52,170 bases of DNA. Origin: Alphaproteobacteria bacterium (lineage in GTDB: Bacteria; Desulfobacterota; Binatia; UBA12015). Position numbers and translations under genes: made by a program. Below the pieces are notes generated by a model. The model made no database searches and was not told the DNA's origin. It saw only the letters and a list, made by a program, of their open reading frames with translations. Below, one piece after another: positions 36,448-44,749 of this stretch; position 1 is the stretch's first letter; every line of letters starts with the position of its first letter. The DNA is taken from positions 1-52,170 of the forward strand of contig JAFMJW010000005.1 in the NCBI GenBank assembly GCA_017853315.1, given 5' to 3'.

Positions 36448-37593
36448 ATGATCGACTTCGAGCTCACCGACGAACAGCGCGCCCTGATCGACACCGCCCG
36501 CAAGTTCACCCGCGACCGCATCATCCCGGTCGCCGCGGAGTGCGATCGCGACGAGAAGTTCCCCGACGACGTCTTCAAGGCGGCCTGGGAGAACGGGCTC
36601 GCGAACCCGACGCTTCCCGCCGAGTACGGCGGGCTCGGGCTCGGCGACGTGGACGGCACCCTCATCAACGAGGAACTCGCCTACGGCTGCACCGGGATCG
36701 CGACCAGCATCATGGCGAACACGCTCGGCATGACGCCGATCAAGCTCGCCGGCAACGACGCCCAGAAGAAGAAGTACCTGGGCTGGCTCGCTTCCGAGCC
36801 CGTCATGGTGAGCTACGCGACGAGCGAGCCCGCCGCCGGCAGCGACGTCGCCGGCCTGCAGTGCCGCGCGAAGCGCATGCCCGACGGCTCGTGGGTGCTG
36901 AACGGCACCAAGGCCTGGATCACGAACGGAGGCCTCGCGAGCTTCTACGTCATCTTCGCGACCGAGAATCCCGACGCCCGGCACAAGGGCATCGGTGCCT
37001 TCATCCTGCGCCGCGACAATCCGGGGCTGAAGACCGGCAAGCGCGAGGACAAGCTCGGCCAGCGCGCGAGCGACACGCGCCAGGTCATGCTCGAGGACGC
37101 CGTCGTGCCGGCCGAGGACGTGCTCGCCGAGCCCGGGGTCGGCTTCAAACTCGCGATGGAGACCTTCAACCAGACCCGCCCCGACATCGGCGCGCTCGCG
37201 ACCGGCCTCATGCGCCGCTGCCTCGACGAGTCGGTGGCCTACGCGAAGGAGCGCATGGCGTTCGGCCGCCCGATCGCCGAGCAGCAGCTCGTCCAGCAGA
37301 TGCTCGCCGAGATGGCGATCCGCATCGAGGCGACCGGGCTACTCGTCCGCAAGGCGGCGTGGAACCTCGAGAAGGGCATCCGCAACCCGATCGTGTCGGC
37401 CTACGCGAAGGCCTACGGCGCCGACGCCGCGATGCAGAGCGCACTCGACGCCGTGCAGATCTTCGGCGGCAACGGCTACGTGAAGGAGTACCCGGTCGAG
37501 AAGTTGATGCGGGATGCGAAGCTCCTGCAGATCTACGAGGGCACGGCCCAGATCCAGCGAGTCGTGATCGCCCGCCACCTGGTCGGGGGCTGA
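36448..37593 (+). CDS. acyl-CoA dehydrogenase
   Basis: An FAD enzyme that oxidises acyl-CoA to 2-enoyl-CoA. The 381 residues show the N-terminal helical domain (FELTDEQRALIDTARKFTRD), the FAD/substrate stretch VSYATSEPAAGSDVAGLQ, LNGTKAWITNGG, and the C-terminal AYAKERMAFGRPIAEQQLVQ and QIFGGNGYVKEYPVEKLMRDAKLLQIYEGTAQIQR, whose Glu in YEGT is the catalytic base of the medium- and short-chain type. ATG 36448 follows AGGAGAG. It stands as a single gene, with no electron-transferring flavoprotein or other beta-oxidation gene near it, so the chain length preferred is unknown. Confidence 0.95.
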   Translation: MIDFELTDEQRALIDTARKFTRDRIIPVAAECDRDEKFPDDVFKAAWENGLANPTLPAEYGGLGLGDVDGTLINEELAYGCTGIATSIMANTLGMTPIKLAGNDAQKKKYLGWLASEPVMVSYATSEPAAGSDVAGLQCRAKRMPDGSWVLNGTKAWITNGGLASFYVIFATENPDARHKGIGAFILRRDNPGLKTGKREDKLGQRASDTRQVMLEDAVVPAEDVLAEPGVGFKLAMETFNQTRPDIGALATGLMRRCLDESVAYAKERMAFGRPIAEQQLVQQMLAEMAIRIEATGLLVRKAAWNLEKGIRNPIVSAYAKAYGADAAMQSALDAVQIFGGNGYVKEYPVEKLMRDAKLLQIYEGTAQIQRVVIARHLVGG

Positions 37594-37634
37594 GGCCGGC
37601 TTCGTTCCCCGGGGGGCCTCGCCGGGGCCCCGGA

Positions 37635-37656
37635 CCTGCCCCTCGGGAGGGGCAGG
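37635..37656 (+). terminator. G/C hairpin after acyl-CoA dehydrogenase
   Basis: CCTGCCCCT (37635-37643), loop CGGG, AGGGGCAGG (37648-37656): a perfect nine-pair stem 41 bases after the stop codon, without a T-tract. It may end transcription with a helper factor or protect the 3' end. Confidence 0.45.
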
Positions 37657-37735
37657 GGGCTCGCCAACGGGGGGTCTGCCGGCATAGAAGGCTCGTCAGG
37701 CCAGCGACCCGGCGTGCGCGGGCCGATCTCCCCCG

Positions 37736-38092
37736 ATGCCGACTCCTCCCGTCGAAGACGCTCCCGTCGCCTGGCTCGACCCGTGCCGGGACGGGGTGCG
37801 CCTTCGCGTCCGGGCGGTTCCCGGGGCTCGGCGCGACGCAGTCCTCGGGCCTCGTGGGGAGGCCCTGCGGGTGGCGGTGTCCGCGCCCGCCGACCGCGGC
37901 CGTGCGAACGAGGCACTGCTCGAGATGCTCGCCGACGGGCTCGCCGTCGGTCGCAGGGACGTGGAACTCTTGTCCGGACGATCGGGACGCGACAAGGTGC
38001 TGGTGGTGAAGGGCCTCGACGAAGACTCGGTCCGCTCGCGGATCGCGGCGATGGTGGAATCGTCGGCGGGCCGCCGGGGGGCGTCCCGGTGA
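37736..38092 (+). CDS. DUF167 (YggU-family) protein
   Basis: A 118-residue protein of the DUF167 family, whose function is not established. The conserved pieces are visible: VRLRVRAVPGARRDAVLG, LRVAVSAPADRGRANEALLEMLADGL, and VELLSGRSGRDKVLVVKGL. The family fold is a small alpha/beta unit; about 12 N-terminal and 12 C-terminal residues lie outside it. ATG 37736 is preceded by no strong ribosome-binding site. The stop overlaps the following cyclase gene by GTGA, so translation is coupled to a large signalling protein, an unusual neighbour for this family. Confidence 0.88.
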   Translation: MPTPPVEDAPVAWLDPCRDGVRLRVRAVPGARRDAVLGPRGEALRVAVSAPADRGRANEALLEMLADGLAVGRRDVELLSGRSGRDKVLVVKGLDEDSVRSRIAAMVESSAGRRGASR

Positions 38093-41000
38093 TCGCGACG
38101 CGGGAACGCGCCTGCTCGGCCTGCGGCGGCACGACGGAAGCGGCGGCCCAGTTCTGCCGGCACTGCGGCGTCGCGATCGAGCGCGTGCACCCCACCGGGC
38201 GGAACCGTCCGATCGCCCCCGAGGCCGACCTCGAGGGCCGGGGCGACTCGGCGCAGACGACGCCGGTCGACGCGGCGGGAAACGATCCGCCGCAAGGCGA
38301 GCTCAAGCAGGTCACGGTCATGTTCGCCGACGTCCAGGGCTCGGTCGCGCTCTCCGAGCAGGTCGATCCCGAGGACTGGCACGGCATCATCTCGCGATTC
38401 TTCTCGCTGCTCGCGGGTGCCGCGCGACGCTACGGGGGAGTCGTCAGCCGTTTCACCGGCGACGGCATCATGGCTCTCTTCGGCGCCCCGGTCGCGCAGG
38501 AGGACCATGCGCAGCGCGCCTGTCACGCCGCGATTCACGCGCGCGAGGTGCTCTCCGAGTATGCAGGCGAGCTGCGGCGGGCGCGCGGCCTCTCGTTCTC
38601 GGTGCGCATCGGGCTGCACTCCGGGCCGGTCGTCGCGACCTGGCTCGGCGACGGCGGTTCGAGCGGTTTCACGGCGCTCGGGCACACCGTGAGCCTCGCC
38701 GAACGCATGGAGCGACTCGCCGAGCCGGGCCGGATCTACGTCACCGAGGACACGGCCGGGCTGGTCGGCGGGTTCTTCGACCTGGTGGACCTCGGTCGCT
38801 TCGACATGCAGGGCGAGAGCCGCCCGATCCGCGTCTTCGAGGTCGCCGGGCGCGGCCAGCAGCGCAGCCGACTCGACTTCGCACGCGTTCGGGGGTTCTC
38901 GCGCTTCGTCGGGAGGGAGGCCGAGGTCGGCCGGCTCGAGGGTGCGCTCGAGAAGGTCCTGCGAGGCGAGGGGCAGACCGTCGAGATCGTCGGCCCCGCG
39001 GGGGTCGGCAAGAGCCGGCTGTGCGCCGAGTTCGTCGCCGAGGCCCGCCGGCGCGGCATCCCGGCCGTCGAGGTCCACGGCTTCGCCCACCTCGCCTCGA
39101 TGCCCTACCTGACCCTCATCGAGGACCTTCGTCACCTCCTCCAGATCGAGCCGCAGGATTCGGACGAGGTCGCGCGAGAGAAGATCTCGGAGCAGATTCT
39201 CGCCGTCGACCCGACGCTCGTCGAGCGCCTGCCGCTCGTCTTCGGCATGCTCGGTGTCGCCGGCCCCGGCGAGGGCGGACCGTCGCTCGATCCCGGATCG
39301 CAGGCCCACGTGCTCGGCGAGTGCGTCGAACGAGCGGCGGTCGCCGGCTCGGCCCGGGGCCCGGTCATCGTGCTCGTCGAGGACGCGCAGTGGCTCGACC
39401 CCGCCTCGTCCGCCTTGCTGGAGTCGCTTCTCTGGACGACGCCCTCGACGCGCATCCTCGTGCTGCTCACCTTCCGCCCGGGCCATCGCGCGCCTCACCC
39501 GCCCACGAGCCGGGTCGAGCGCATCGAACTCGCGCCGCTCGGAGAGCGGGGTTCCTCGGAACTGCTCCACCACCTCCTCGGGGAGCACCCCTCGGTCGCC
39601 CCGCTCTTCGCCCGCATCCTGGAGAGGACGCAGGGCAATCCCTTCTTCACCGAGGAAATCGTGTGGTCGCTCGCCGACGCGGGCGTCCTCGACGGCGAGC
39701 GGGGGCGGTTCCGGCTGACGAGGCCGGTCGCGGGCGTGCCGCTGCCGGCGACCCTGCAGGCGACGCTCGGCTCGCGCATCGACCAGCTGCCGGGCGAGCA
39801 CAAGCGCGTGCTGCAGTTCGCTTCGGTCGTCGGCCTCGAGTTCGACCTGGCTCTCCTGCGTCGCGTCCTCGTCGGCGAACAGCCGCGGCTCGCGACGACG
39901 ATGACGGCCCTCGCGCGCGCCGGCTTCGTCGACCGCTCCGACGTGGACGACCAGGACCGCTTCCGCTTCTCGCATCCGCTCATGCACGAGGAGGTGTACT
40001 TCTCGCAGCTCGGCGAGACGCGCATGCGCTCGCACGCATCGGTCGCGCAGGCGCTCGCGGAGATCGACGCGAGCCAGATCGACGCGCGCGCGGGACTGCT
40101 CGCCCACCACTGGGAGAACGCGGGCGAGGCCCTGCAGGCGGCGCGCTGGATGGCGCGCTCGGCGAAGTGGGTGTCGTCGCGCAAGCTCGCGGAGGCGCTG
40201 CGTTCGTGGCGGAAGGTCGCCGACCTGGTGGACGGACTGCCGCGCCTCGATGCGATGGAACTCGCGGTGGAGGCGCGGATCGCCATGCTCGAGTGCGGCG
40301 CCCGCACCGGCCTCTCCGAGGAGGACTCCGGCGCGATCTTCGCCGAGGGGGAATTGCTGGCCCGGCGCCTGGACGACCGTCACAGGCTCGCGCGGCTCTT
40401 CGGCGCCCGCTGCCAGGTGCTGGCGTTCGCCGGCGACGCGCCGGGCGCGCTCGAACTCGGCCGTCACGCGCTCGAGCTCGTCGAGCACAGCGGCGACCGC
40501 GACGTGATTCGCGACCGCCGCGCGGAGGTGCTCTTCGGGCTTTTCGCGGCCGGGCAGTTCCGGGAGGTCATCGCGCTCGCGGAGGCGACGCTCTCGCCGT
40601 GGCCGGGCGATCCGGCGGTGGGCCGCCTCGGCGACGATCCGCGGGACACCTGGATCCTGTGCTTCCACGCGATGGCCGCGATCGACATGGGCCGCATCGA
40701 GGAGGCCCGCCGCGAACTCGAGATCGTGATCGAGAACTCGCAGAGGATCGGTGCTCTCGAAGTGCTCTGCATCGCCTGGGGCTTCAGTCCGGTCGTCGCG
40801 CAGATCTCCGGGGAGGGGGCGGATCTCGCGCTCGCGCGCGCCCGTCGGGCGGTGCACCTCGCGGAGAGGCTCGAGAGCCCGCTCTCCTCCTACTTCTCGA
40901 GTTGGGGGCTCGGCCTCGCGCACCTGATCTCGGAGGACTGGCCGGAGGCGGAGCGGCTGCTGCGGGCGAGCCTCGAGGGAACCCGGGGGTCCGGCGTGGG

Positions 41001-41424
41001 CCTGCTCGGCGAGGCGGGCATGCTCGCGAACCTGGCCGAGGCGGTTGCCGGCCGGGGGGACCTCCACGGTGCGCTCGAGCTGACCCGCGAGGCGATCACC
41101 ATCGGCCGACAGCGCGGGGCGAAGCTCTTCGAGTGCCTGGCACTCCTCATCTTCGCGCGATGCCGGCTGCTGGTCGGCGACGAGGCGGGGGGCGCCGAGG
41201 TGGCGGAGGCGGTCGCGGCTGCCGACGCGCTCATCGAGACGGAGGGCTTCGCGTCGATGAAGCCGCTGGTGCACGTGCTGCGGGCGTTCTCGGTCCGCGG
41301 AGACCAGGCCGTCGAGCGGGGCATCGACGAGCTCCGGACGGCGCGCCGTCTCTTCGTCGAGATGGGCGCTACGGGGAGCGCGGAGCGGATCGCGGCCCTC
41401 CTCCCGACGGGGGTCGCGGCGTGA
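38089..41424 (+). CDS. zinc ribbon - class III cyclase - AAA ATPase - TPR signalling protein
   Basis: An 1111-residue protein. Residues 9-27 are a double-CxxC zinc ribbon (CSACGG, FCRHCG). Residues 70-255 are a class III nucleotide cyclase domain with metal-binding D81 (FADVQGS) and D125 (RFTGDGIMALFG), T195 at the purine-selecting position and R206, but S202 where the transition-state Asn normally stands (GHTVSLAERM). Residues 272-620 are an AAA_16-type ATPase with FVGRE, Walker A GPAGVGKS (302-309) and Walker B VIVLVEDAQWLD. The last 450 residues are TPR-like helical repeats. Start GTG 38089. Ends in GTGA with a sigma-54 activator gene, so it probably acts on or with that regulator. Confidence 0.9.
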   Translation: MIATRERACSACGGTTEAAAQFCRHCGVAIERVHPTGRNRPIAPEADLEGRGDSAQTTPVDAAGNDPPQGELKQVTVMFADVQGSVALSEQVDPEDWHGIISRFFSLLAGAARRYGGVVSRFTGDGIMALFGAPVAQEDHAQRACHAAIHAREVLSEYAGELRRARGLSFSVRIGLHSGPVVATWLGDGGSSGFTALGHTVSLAERMERLAEPGRIYVTEDTAGLVGGFFDLVDLGRFDMQGESRPIRVFEVAGRGQQRSRLDFARVRGFSRFVGREAEVGRLEGALEKVLRGEGQTVEIVGPAGVGKSRLCAEFVAEARRRGIPAVEVHGFAHLASMPYLTLIEDLRHLLQIEPQDSDEVAREKISEQILAVDPTLVERLPLVFGMLGVAGPGEGGPSLDPGSQAHVLGECVERAAVAGSARGPVIVLVEDAQWLDPASSALLESLLWTTPSTRILVLLTFRPGHRAPHPPTSRVERIELAPLGERGSSELLHHLLGEHPSVAPLFARILERTQGNPFFTEEIVWSLADAGVLDGERGRFRLTRPVAGVPLPATLQATLGSRIDQLPGEHKRVLQFASVVGLEFDLALLRRVLVGEQPRLATTMTALARAGFVDRSDVDDQDRFRFSHPLMHEEVYFSQLGETRMRSHASVAQALAEIDASQIDARAGLLAHHWENAGEALQAARWMARSAKWVSSRKLAEALRSWRKVADLVDGLPRLDAMELAVEARIAMLECGARTGLSEEDSGAIFAEGELLARRLDDRHRLARLFGARCQVLAFAGDAPGALELGRHALELVEHSGDRDVIRDRRAEVLFGLFAAGQFREVIALAEATLSPWPGDPAVGRLGDDPRDTWILCFHAMAAIDMGRIEEARRELEIVIENSQRIGALEVLCIAWGFSPVVAQISGEGADLALARARRAVHLAERLESPLSSYFSSWGLGLAHLISEDWPEAERLLRASLEGTRGSGVGLLGEAGMLANLAEAVAGRGDLHGALELTREAITIGRQRGAKLFECLALLIFARCRLLVGDEAGGAEVAEAVAAADALIETEGFASMKPLVHVLRAFSVRGDQAVERGIDELRTARRLFVEMGATGSAERIAALLPTGVAA

Positions 41425-43064
41425 CGCCGCAGGAGAGGGCGGACAGGCTCGACGACGAGCGACGCCTTCGCCGGCTCTACGAGCTCGGCATCGCGTTCTC
41501 CTCCCGCACCGACGTGGCCGCGGTGGTGGAGGTGGTGGTCGACGAGCTTCGCGAGGAGCTGGATTCGGAGGGCGCGGCGGTCCTGCTGGTCGACCCGAAG
41601 CAGGGCGACCTCTACTTCCCGTGGGTGGCACAGCAGAATCCGGAGGTTGCACGCCGACTGCGCGACGTGCGGGTTCCGCTGGGCCGGGGGATCGCGGGTG
41701 CCGTGCTCCGGAGCGGGCGAGCGATGCGGGTCGACGACGTCGAGTCGCAGCCCGACTTCTACCGCAGCGTCGACTACGAGACGACGTTCCGCACGCGCTG
41801 CATGCTCGCGGCGCCGCTGCTCACGCCGTCGGGCCCGATCGGCGTGGTCGAAGTCGTGAACCGTCGCGATCGCCCGTTCGACGACGAGGACCTCCGGTTC
41901 CTCGAGGCCCTGTCGCTCAGCATCGCGGTCGCGATCGACAATGCGCGCCTGTACGCGCGGCTGCGCGAGGCGGAGTCGAAGCTGCGCGACGAGGTCGGGG
42001 TGCTGCGCCGGGACCTCGCCACGCGGACCCGCTTCGAGGGCATGGTCGGCCTGAGCGCTCCGATGGAGGAGGTCTTTCGCCTCATGGCGAGCGCCGCCTC
42101 GGCGCCTGTCGCCGTCCTGGTCGAGGGCGAGACCGGCACCGGCAAGGAGCTCGTCGCGCGGGGCATCCACCGCTCGAGTGCACGCGCGCAGGGGCCCTTC
42201 GTCGCGGTCAACTGCGCGGCGCTTCCGGAGACGCTGCTCGAGAGCGAGCTTTTCGGCCACCGGCGTGGCGCGTTCACCGGCGCCGACCGGGATCGCCGGG
42301 GTCTCTTCGAGGCGGCGAGCGGCGGGAGCATCCTCCTCGACGAGATCGGGGAGATGCCGCTCGCCATGCAGGCGAAGCTGCTGCGCGTCCTCCAGGAGTC
42401 CGAGGTCATCCCGCTCGGCGACACGAAGCCGCGGCGGGTCGACGTGCGCGTGATCTCCGCGACGAATCGGGACCTGCGACGCGAGATCGCCGAGCGGCGC
42501 TTCCGCGAGGATCTCTTCTACCGGCTCTCGACCTTCCCGATCCGGCTCCCGGCGCTGCGGCAACGGCGCGAGGACATTGCACTGCTCGCCGACCACTTCC
42601 TCGCCCTCGCGGCGGAGCGGCACCACAAGCGGATCGACGCGATCGAGCCCTCGGCTCTCGACGCACTGGCCCGGCACGACTGGCCGGGCAACGCCCGGGA
42701 GCTGCAGAACGAGATCGAGCGCGCGGTCGCGCTCGCGAGCTCGGGCGACCGGATCGGGCTCGCGCACCTCTCGCTGCGCCTGGGCGCGCCGGTCGCCGCG
42801 AGTCGGTCGTCGTCGCCGGGCGCGCAGGCGGTGCCCGACCTCCCGGGGGAGCGGGCTCCCGAGACGATGGACCTGCGCGAGGCTCGCGAAGCCTTCGAGG
42901 CCGAGTTCATCGCGCGCATGCTCGAGCGCCACGGCGGCAACGTGTCGCGGACCGCGCGTGCCCTCGGGCTCTCGCGCGCGATGCTGCACAAGAAGATCCG
43001 CAGCATGGAACTGCGCGCGATCAGCGGCGCAGGCGGATCCAGGCCGAGAGCAGCCGCCTCGTGA
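41421..43064 (+). CDS. GAF-domain sigma-54-dependent transcriptional activator
   Basis: A 547-residue enhancer-binding protein. Residues 15-175 are a GAF sensor domain (LYELGIAFSSRTDVAAVVEVVVDEL, VPLGRGIAGAVLRSG, APLLTPSGPIGVVEVVNR). A coiled-coil-like linker (175-200) leads to the AAA+ domain with Walker A GETGTGKE (236-243), GAFTGA (283-288), LLDEIGEMPLAMQAKLLRVLQ, the FREDLFYRLSTFPIRLPALRQRREDI segment and WPGNARELQNEIERA. The Fis-type helix-turn-helix is at the end (GGNVSRTARALGLSRAMLHKKI). All sigma-54 motifs are intact. Coupled by GTGA to the cyclase-ATPase gene. Its 3' end overlaps the convergent oxidoreductase gene by 44 bases. Confidence 0.94.
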   Translation: MTPQERADRLDDERRLRRLYELGIAFSSRTDVAAVVEVVVDELREELDSEGAAVLLVDPKQGDLYFPWVAQQNPEVARRLRDVRVPLGRGIAGAVLRSGRAMRVDDVESQPDFYRSVDYETTFRTRCMLAAPLLTPSGPIGVVEVVNRRDRPFDDEDLRFLEALSLSIAVAIDNARLYARLREAESKLRDEVGVLRRDLATRTRFEGMVGLSAPMEEVFRLMASAASAPVAVLVEGETGTGKELVARGIHRSSARAQGPFVAVNCAALPETLLESELFGHRRGAFTGADRDRRGLFEAASGGSILLDEIGEMPLAMQAKLLRVLQESEVIPLGDTKPRRVDVRVISATNRDLRREIAERRFREDLFYRLSTFPIRLPALRQRREDIALLADHFLALAAERHHKRIDAIEPSALDALARHDWPGNARELQNEIERAVALASSGDRIGLAHLSLRLGAPVAASRSSSPGAQAVPDLPGERAPETMDLREAREAFEAEFIARMLERHGGNVSRTARALGLSRAMLHKKIRSMELRAISGAGGSRPRAAAS

Positions 43065-44529
43065 CGGGTGTCAGGCGGGTGCGCTGCCATGCGTCGCCGG
43101 CCTTGCGGATCGCGTCGGACAGGGTCGGGTAGGGCAGGATCACCGACGAGAGGCGCCCGAGGCCGATCCCGCTCTCCATCGCCACGACGACGCCGGCGAG
43201 GATCTCTCCCGCGTGGCTCCCGACGGCGGTCGCGCCCAGGATCCGGTCGCTGCCGCGGCGGAGGTGGATTCGCAGGAATCCCTCCGCGGCCTCGTCGAGG
43301 ACGGCCCGGTCGACCGAGTTCATCGGCACCTCGACGGTGTCGAGGGCGACGCCCGTGGTGGCGGCCCGCGCGGGGTCGATCCCGACGCGCGCCACCTCGG
43401 GGTCGGTGAACGTGCAGTGGGGCACGACCAGGTCGCGGTAGCGGCGACGCCCGGCGAAGAGCGCGTTGCGGAGCACGAGGCGGGAGGAAGCGTCGGCGGC
43501 ATGGGTGAACAGGTCGGGCAGGCACACGTCGCCCGAGGCCCAGACCCTCGGGTTCGTGGTCCGCAGGCGTTCGTCCACGACCAGTCCGGCGGGGGCGACC
43601 TCGATCCCGGCGCGGTCGAGCTCGAGGCGCTCGAGGTTCGGGGTCCGGCCGGTCGCGACGAGGATGGCGTCGCAGGCGGTGGAGCCTTCCTCTCCGGGCG
43701 CGCTCCAGTGGACGACCCGGTCGCCGCTCGCCCGATCGACGTCGACGCGGACGGGCACGCAGCCCGTGCGGAGCCGCACACCGTCCTGCGCGAGGGCGGC
43801 GGCGACGATGCGCGACGCGTCGGGCTCCTCGCGGGGGAGCACCGCCGCGGCACGCCCGAGCAGCGTGACCTCGCTCCCGAGGCGAGCGAAGGCCTGCCCG
43901 AGCTCGCAGCCGATCGGGCCGGCCCCGATCACGACCAGCCTCGCGGGCAGGCGTTCGAGGTCGAAGACGGTGTCGCTGGTCGCGGGACGGGCGTCGGCGA
44001 GTCCCGGGACCGAGGGGAGAGCGGGTCGTGCGCCCGTCGCGACGATCGCGCGCCGGAATCGCAACGTGGCCCCGGCCACGTCGATCGCGTCGCGGGAGAC
44101 GAAGCGGCCTTCGCCGAAGAAGACGTCCACGCCGAGCGAACGGAAGCGCTCGGCCGAGTCGTGGACGGCAAGTCCCGCTCGGAGCCTGCGCATTCTTTCC
44201 ATGACCGCGGCGAAGTCGGGCTCGACCGCGCCGACGCGGACGCCCAGGGCGGCCGCACGGCGCGCGTCCGCCGCGGCGCGCGCGGAGCGCAGCACCGCCT
44301 TCGACGGCACGCAGCCGGTGACGAGGCAGTCGCCGCCCATGCGGTCGCGCTCGACGAGCGCCACGCGCGCGCCGAGGCCGGCGGCGCCGGCGGCGGCGAC
44401 GAGTCCCGCCGTGCCGGCGCCGAGCACGACGAGGTCGTAGCAATCGGCCGGAGCGGGGTTCTGCCACGCCACGGGCCGTACCCGCTCGTCGAGGAGGACG
44501 TCGGCACCCTGGCGGTCGGAGGTCTTCAC
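43021..44529 (-). CDS. FAD-dependent pyridine nucleotide-disulfide oxidoreductase (mercuric reductase/dihydrolipoamide dehydrogenase-like)
   Basis: A 502-residue flavoenzyme. FAD-binding LVVLGAGTAGLVAAAGAAGLG near residue 33, redox disulfide C68/C73 in GGDCLVTGCVPSKA, NAD(P)-binding VVIGAGPIGCELGQAFARLGSEVTLL and FAD-closing TNPRVWASGDV. In the C-terminal dimer domain the usual HxHPT active-site His is replaced in ILPYPTLSDAIRK, so it is probably not a true dihydrolipoamide dehydrogenase. The N-terminal MerA metal-binding domain is missing, and I see no C-terminal vicinal cysteines. GTG start at 44529, 24 bases after a GGAAGGG stretch. Divergent from tal; the gap 44530-44749 holds their promoters, which I could not pinpoint. 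Confidence 0.87.
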   Translation of the reverse strand: MKTSDRQGADVLLDERVRPVAWQNPAPADCYDLVVLGAGTAGLVAAAGAAGLGARVALVERDRMGGDCLVTGCVPSKAVLRSARAAADARRAAALGVRVGAVEPDFAAVMERMRRLRAGLAVHDSAERFRSLGVDVFFGEGRFVSRDAIDVAGATLRFRRAIVATGARPALPSVPGLADARPATSDTVFDLERLPARLVVIGAGPIGCELGQAFARLGSEVTLLGRAAAVLPREEPDASRIVAAALAQDGVRLRTGCVPVRVDVDRASGDRVVHWSAPGEEGSTACDAILVATGRTPNLERLELDRAGIEVAPAGLVVDERLRTTNPRVWASGDVCLPDLFTHAADASSRLVLRNALFAGRRRYRDLVVPHCTFTDPEVARVGIDPARAATTGVALDTVEVPMNSVDRAVLDEAAEGFLRIHLRRGSDRILGATAVGSHAGEILAGVVVAMESGIGLGRLSSVILPYPTLSDAIRKAGDAWQRTRLTPVTRRLLSAWIRLRR

Positions 44530-44749
44530 GCTGGTCGTCGTGCCCCTTCCGTAGCCTGCCTTCCGATGCTTGAAAACGGGGGGGGCTTTCTGCAACCTCA
44601 AGGCTTCCGGGCACCGTCGTTTCGAGTCCGTGGGCCCTGCGGTCCAGGGCGGGGACTCGGTACCGGCAGGCGGCGCGACCCGGCCTCGGGAACGCGTCGG
44701 AAGGCACGAAGGATTCCGGGGCGACCCGGCAGACCGTCTCGGGGGACAC

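Noticed and set aside
37651-37664. Sigma-54-like GGCAG...TCGC before the DUF167 gene
   Set aside because: Spacing fits, but TGGCAC and TTGC are poorly matched and the site overlaps a G/C hairpin.
37696-41652. 1318-codon minus-strand open frame
   Set aside because: Opposite the cyclase-ATPase gene; repetitive Arg/Glu/Ala/Asp composition and no recognisable domain.
44575-44596. Sigma-54-like element before tal
   Set aside because: The GG comes from a run of G bases, so the spacing match is trivial.
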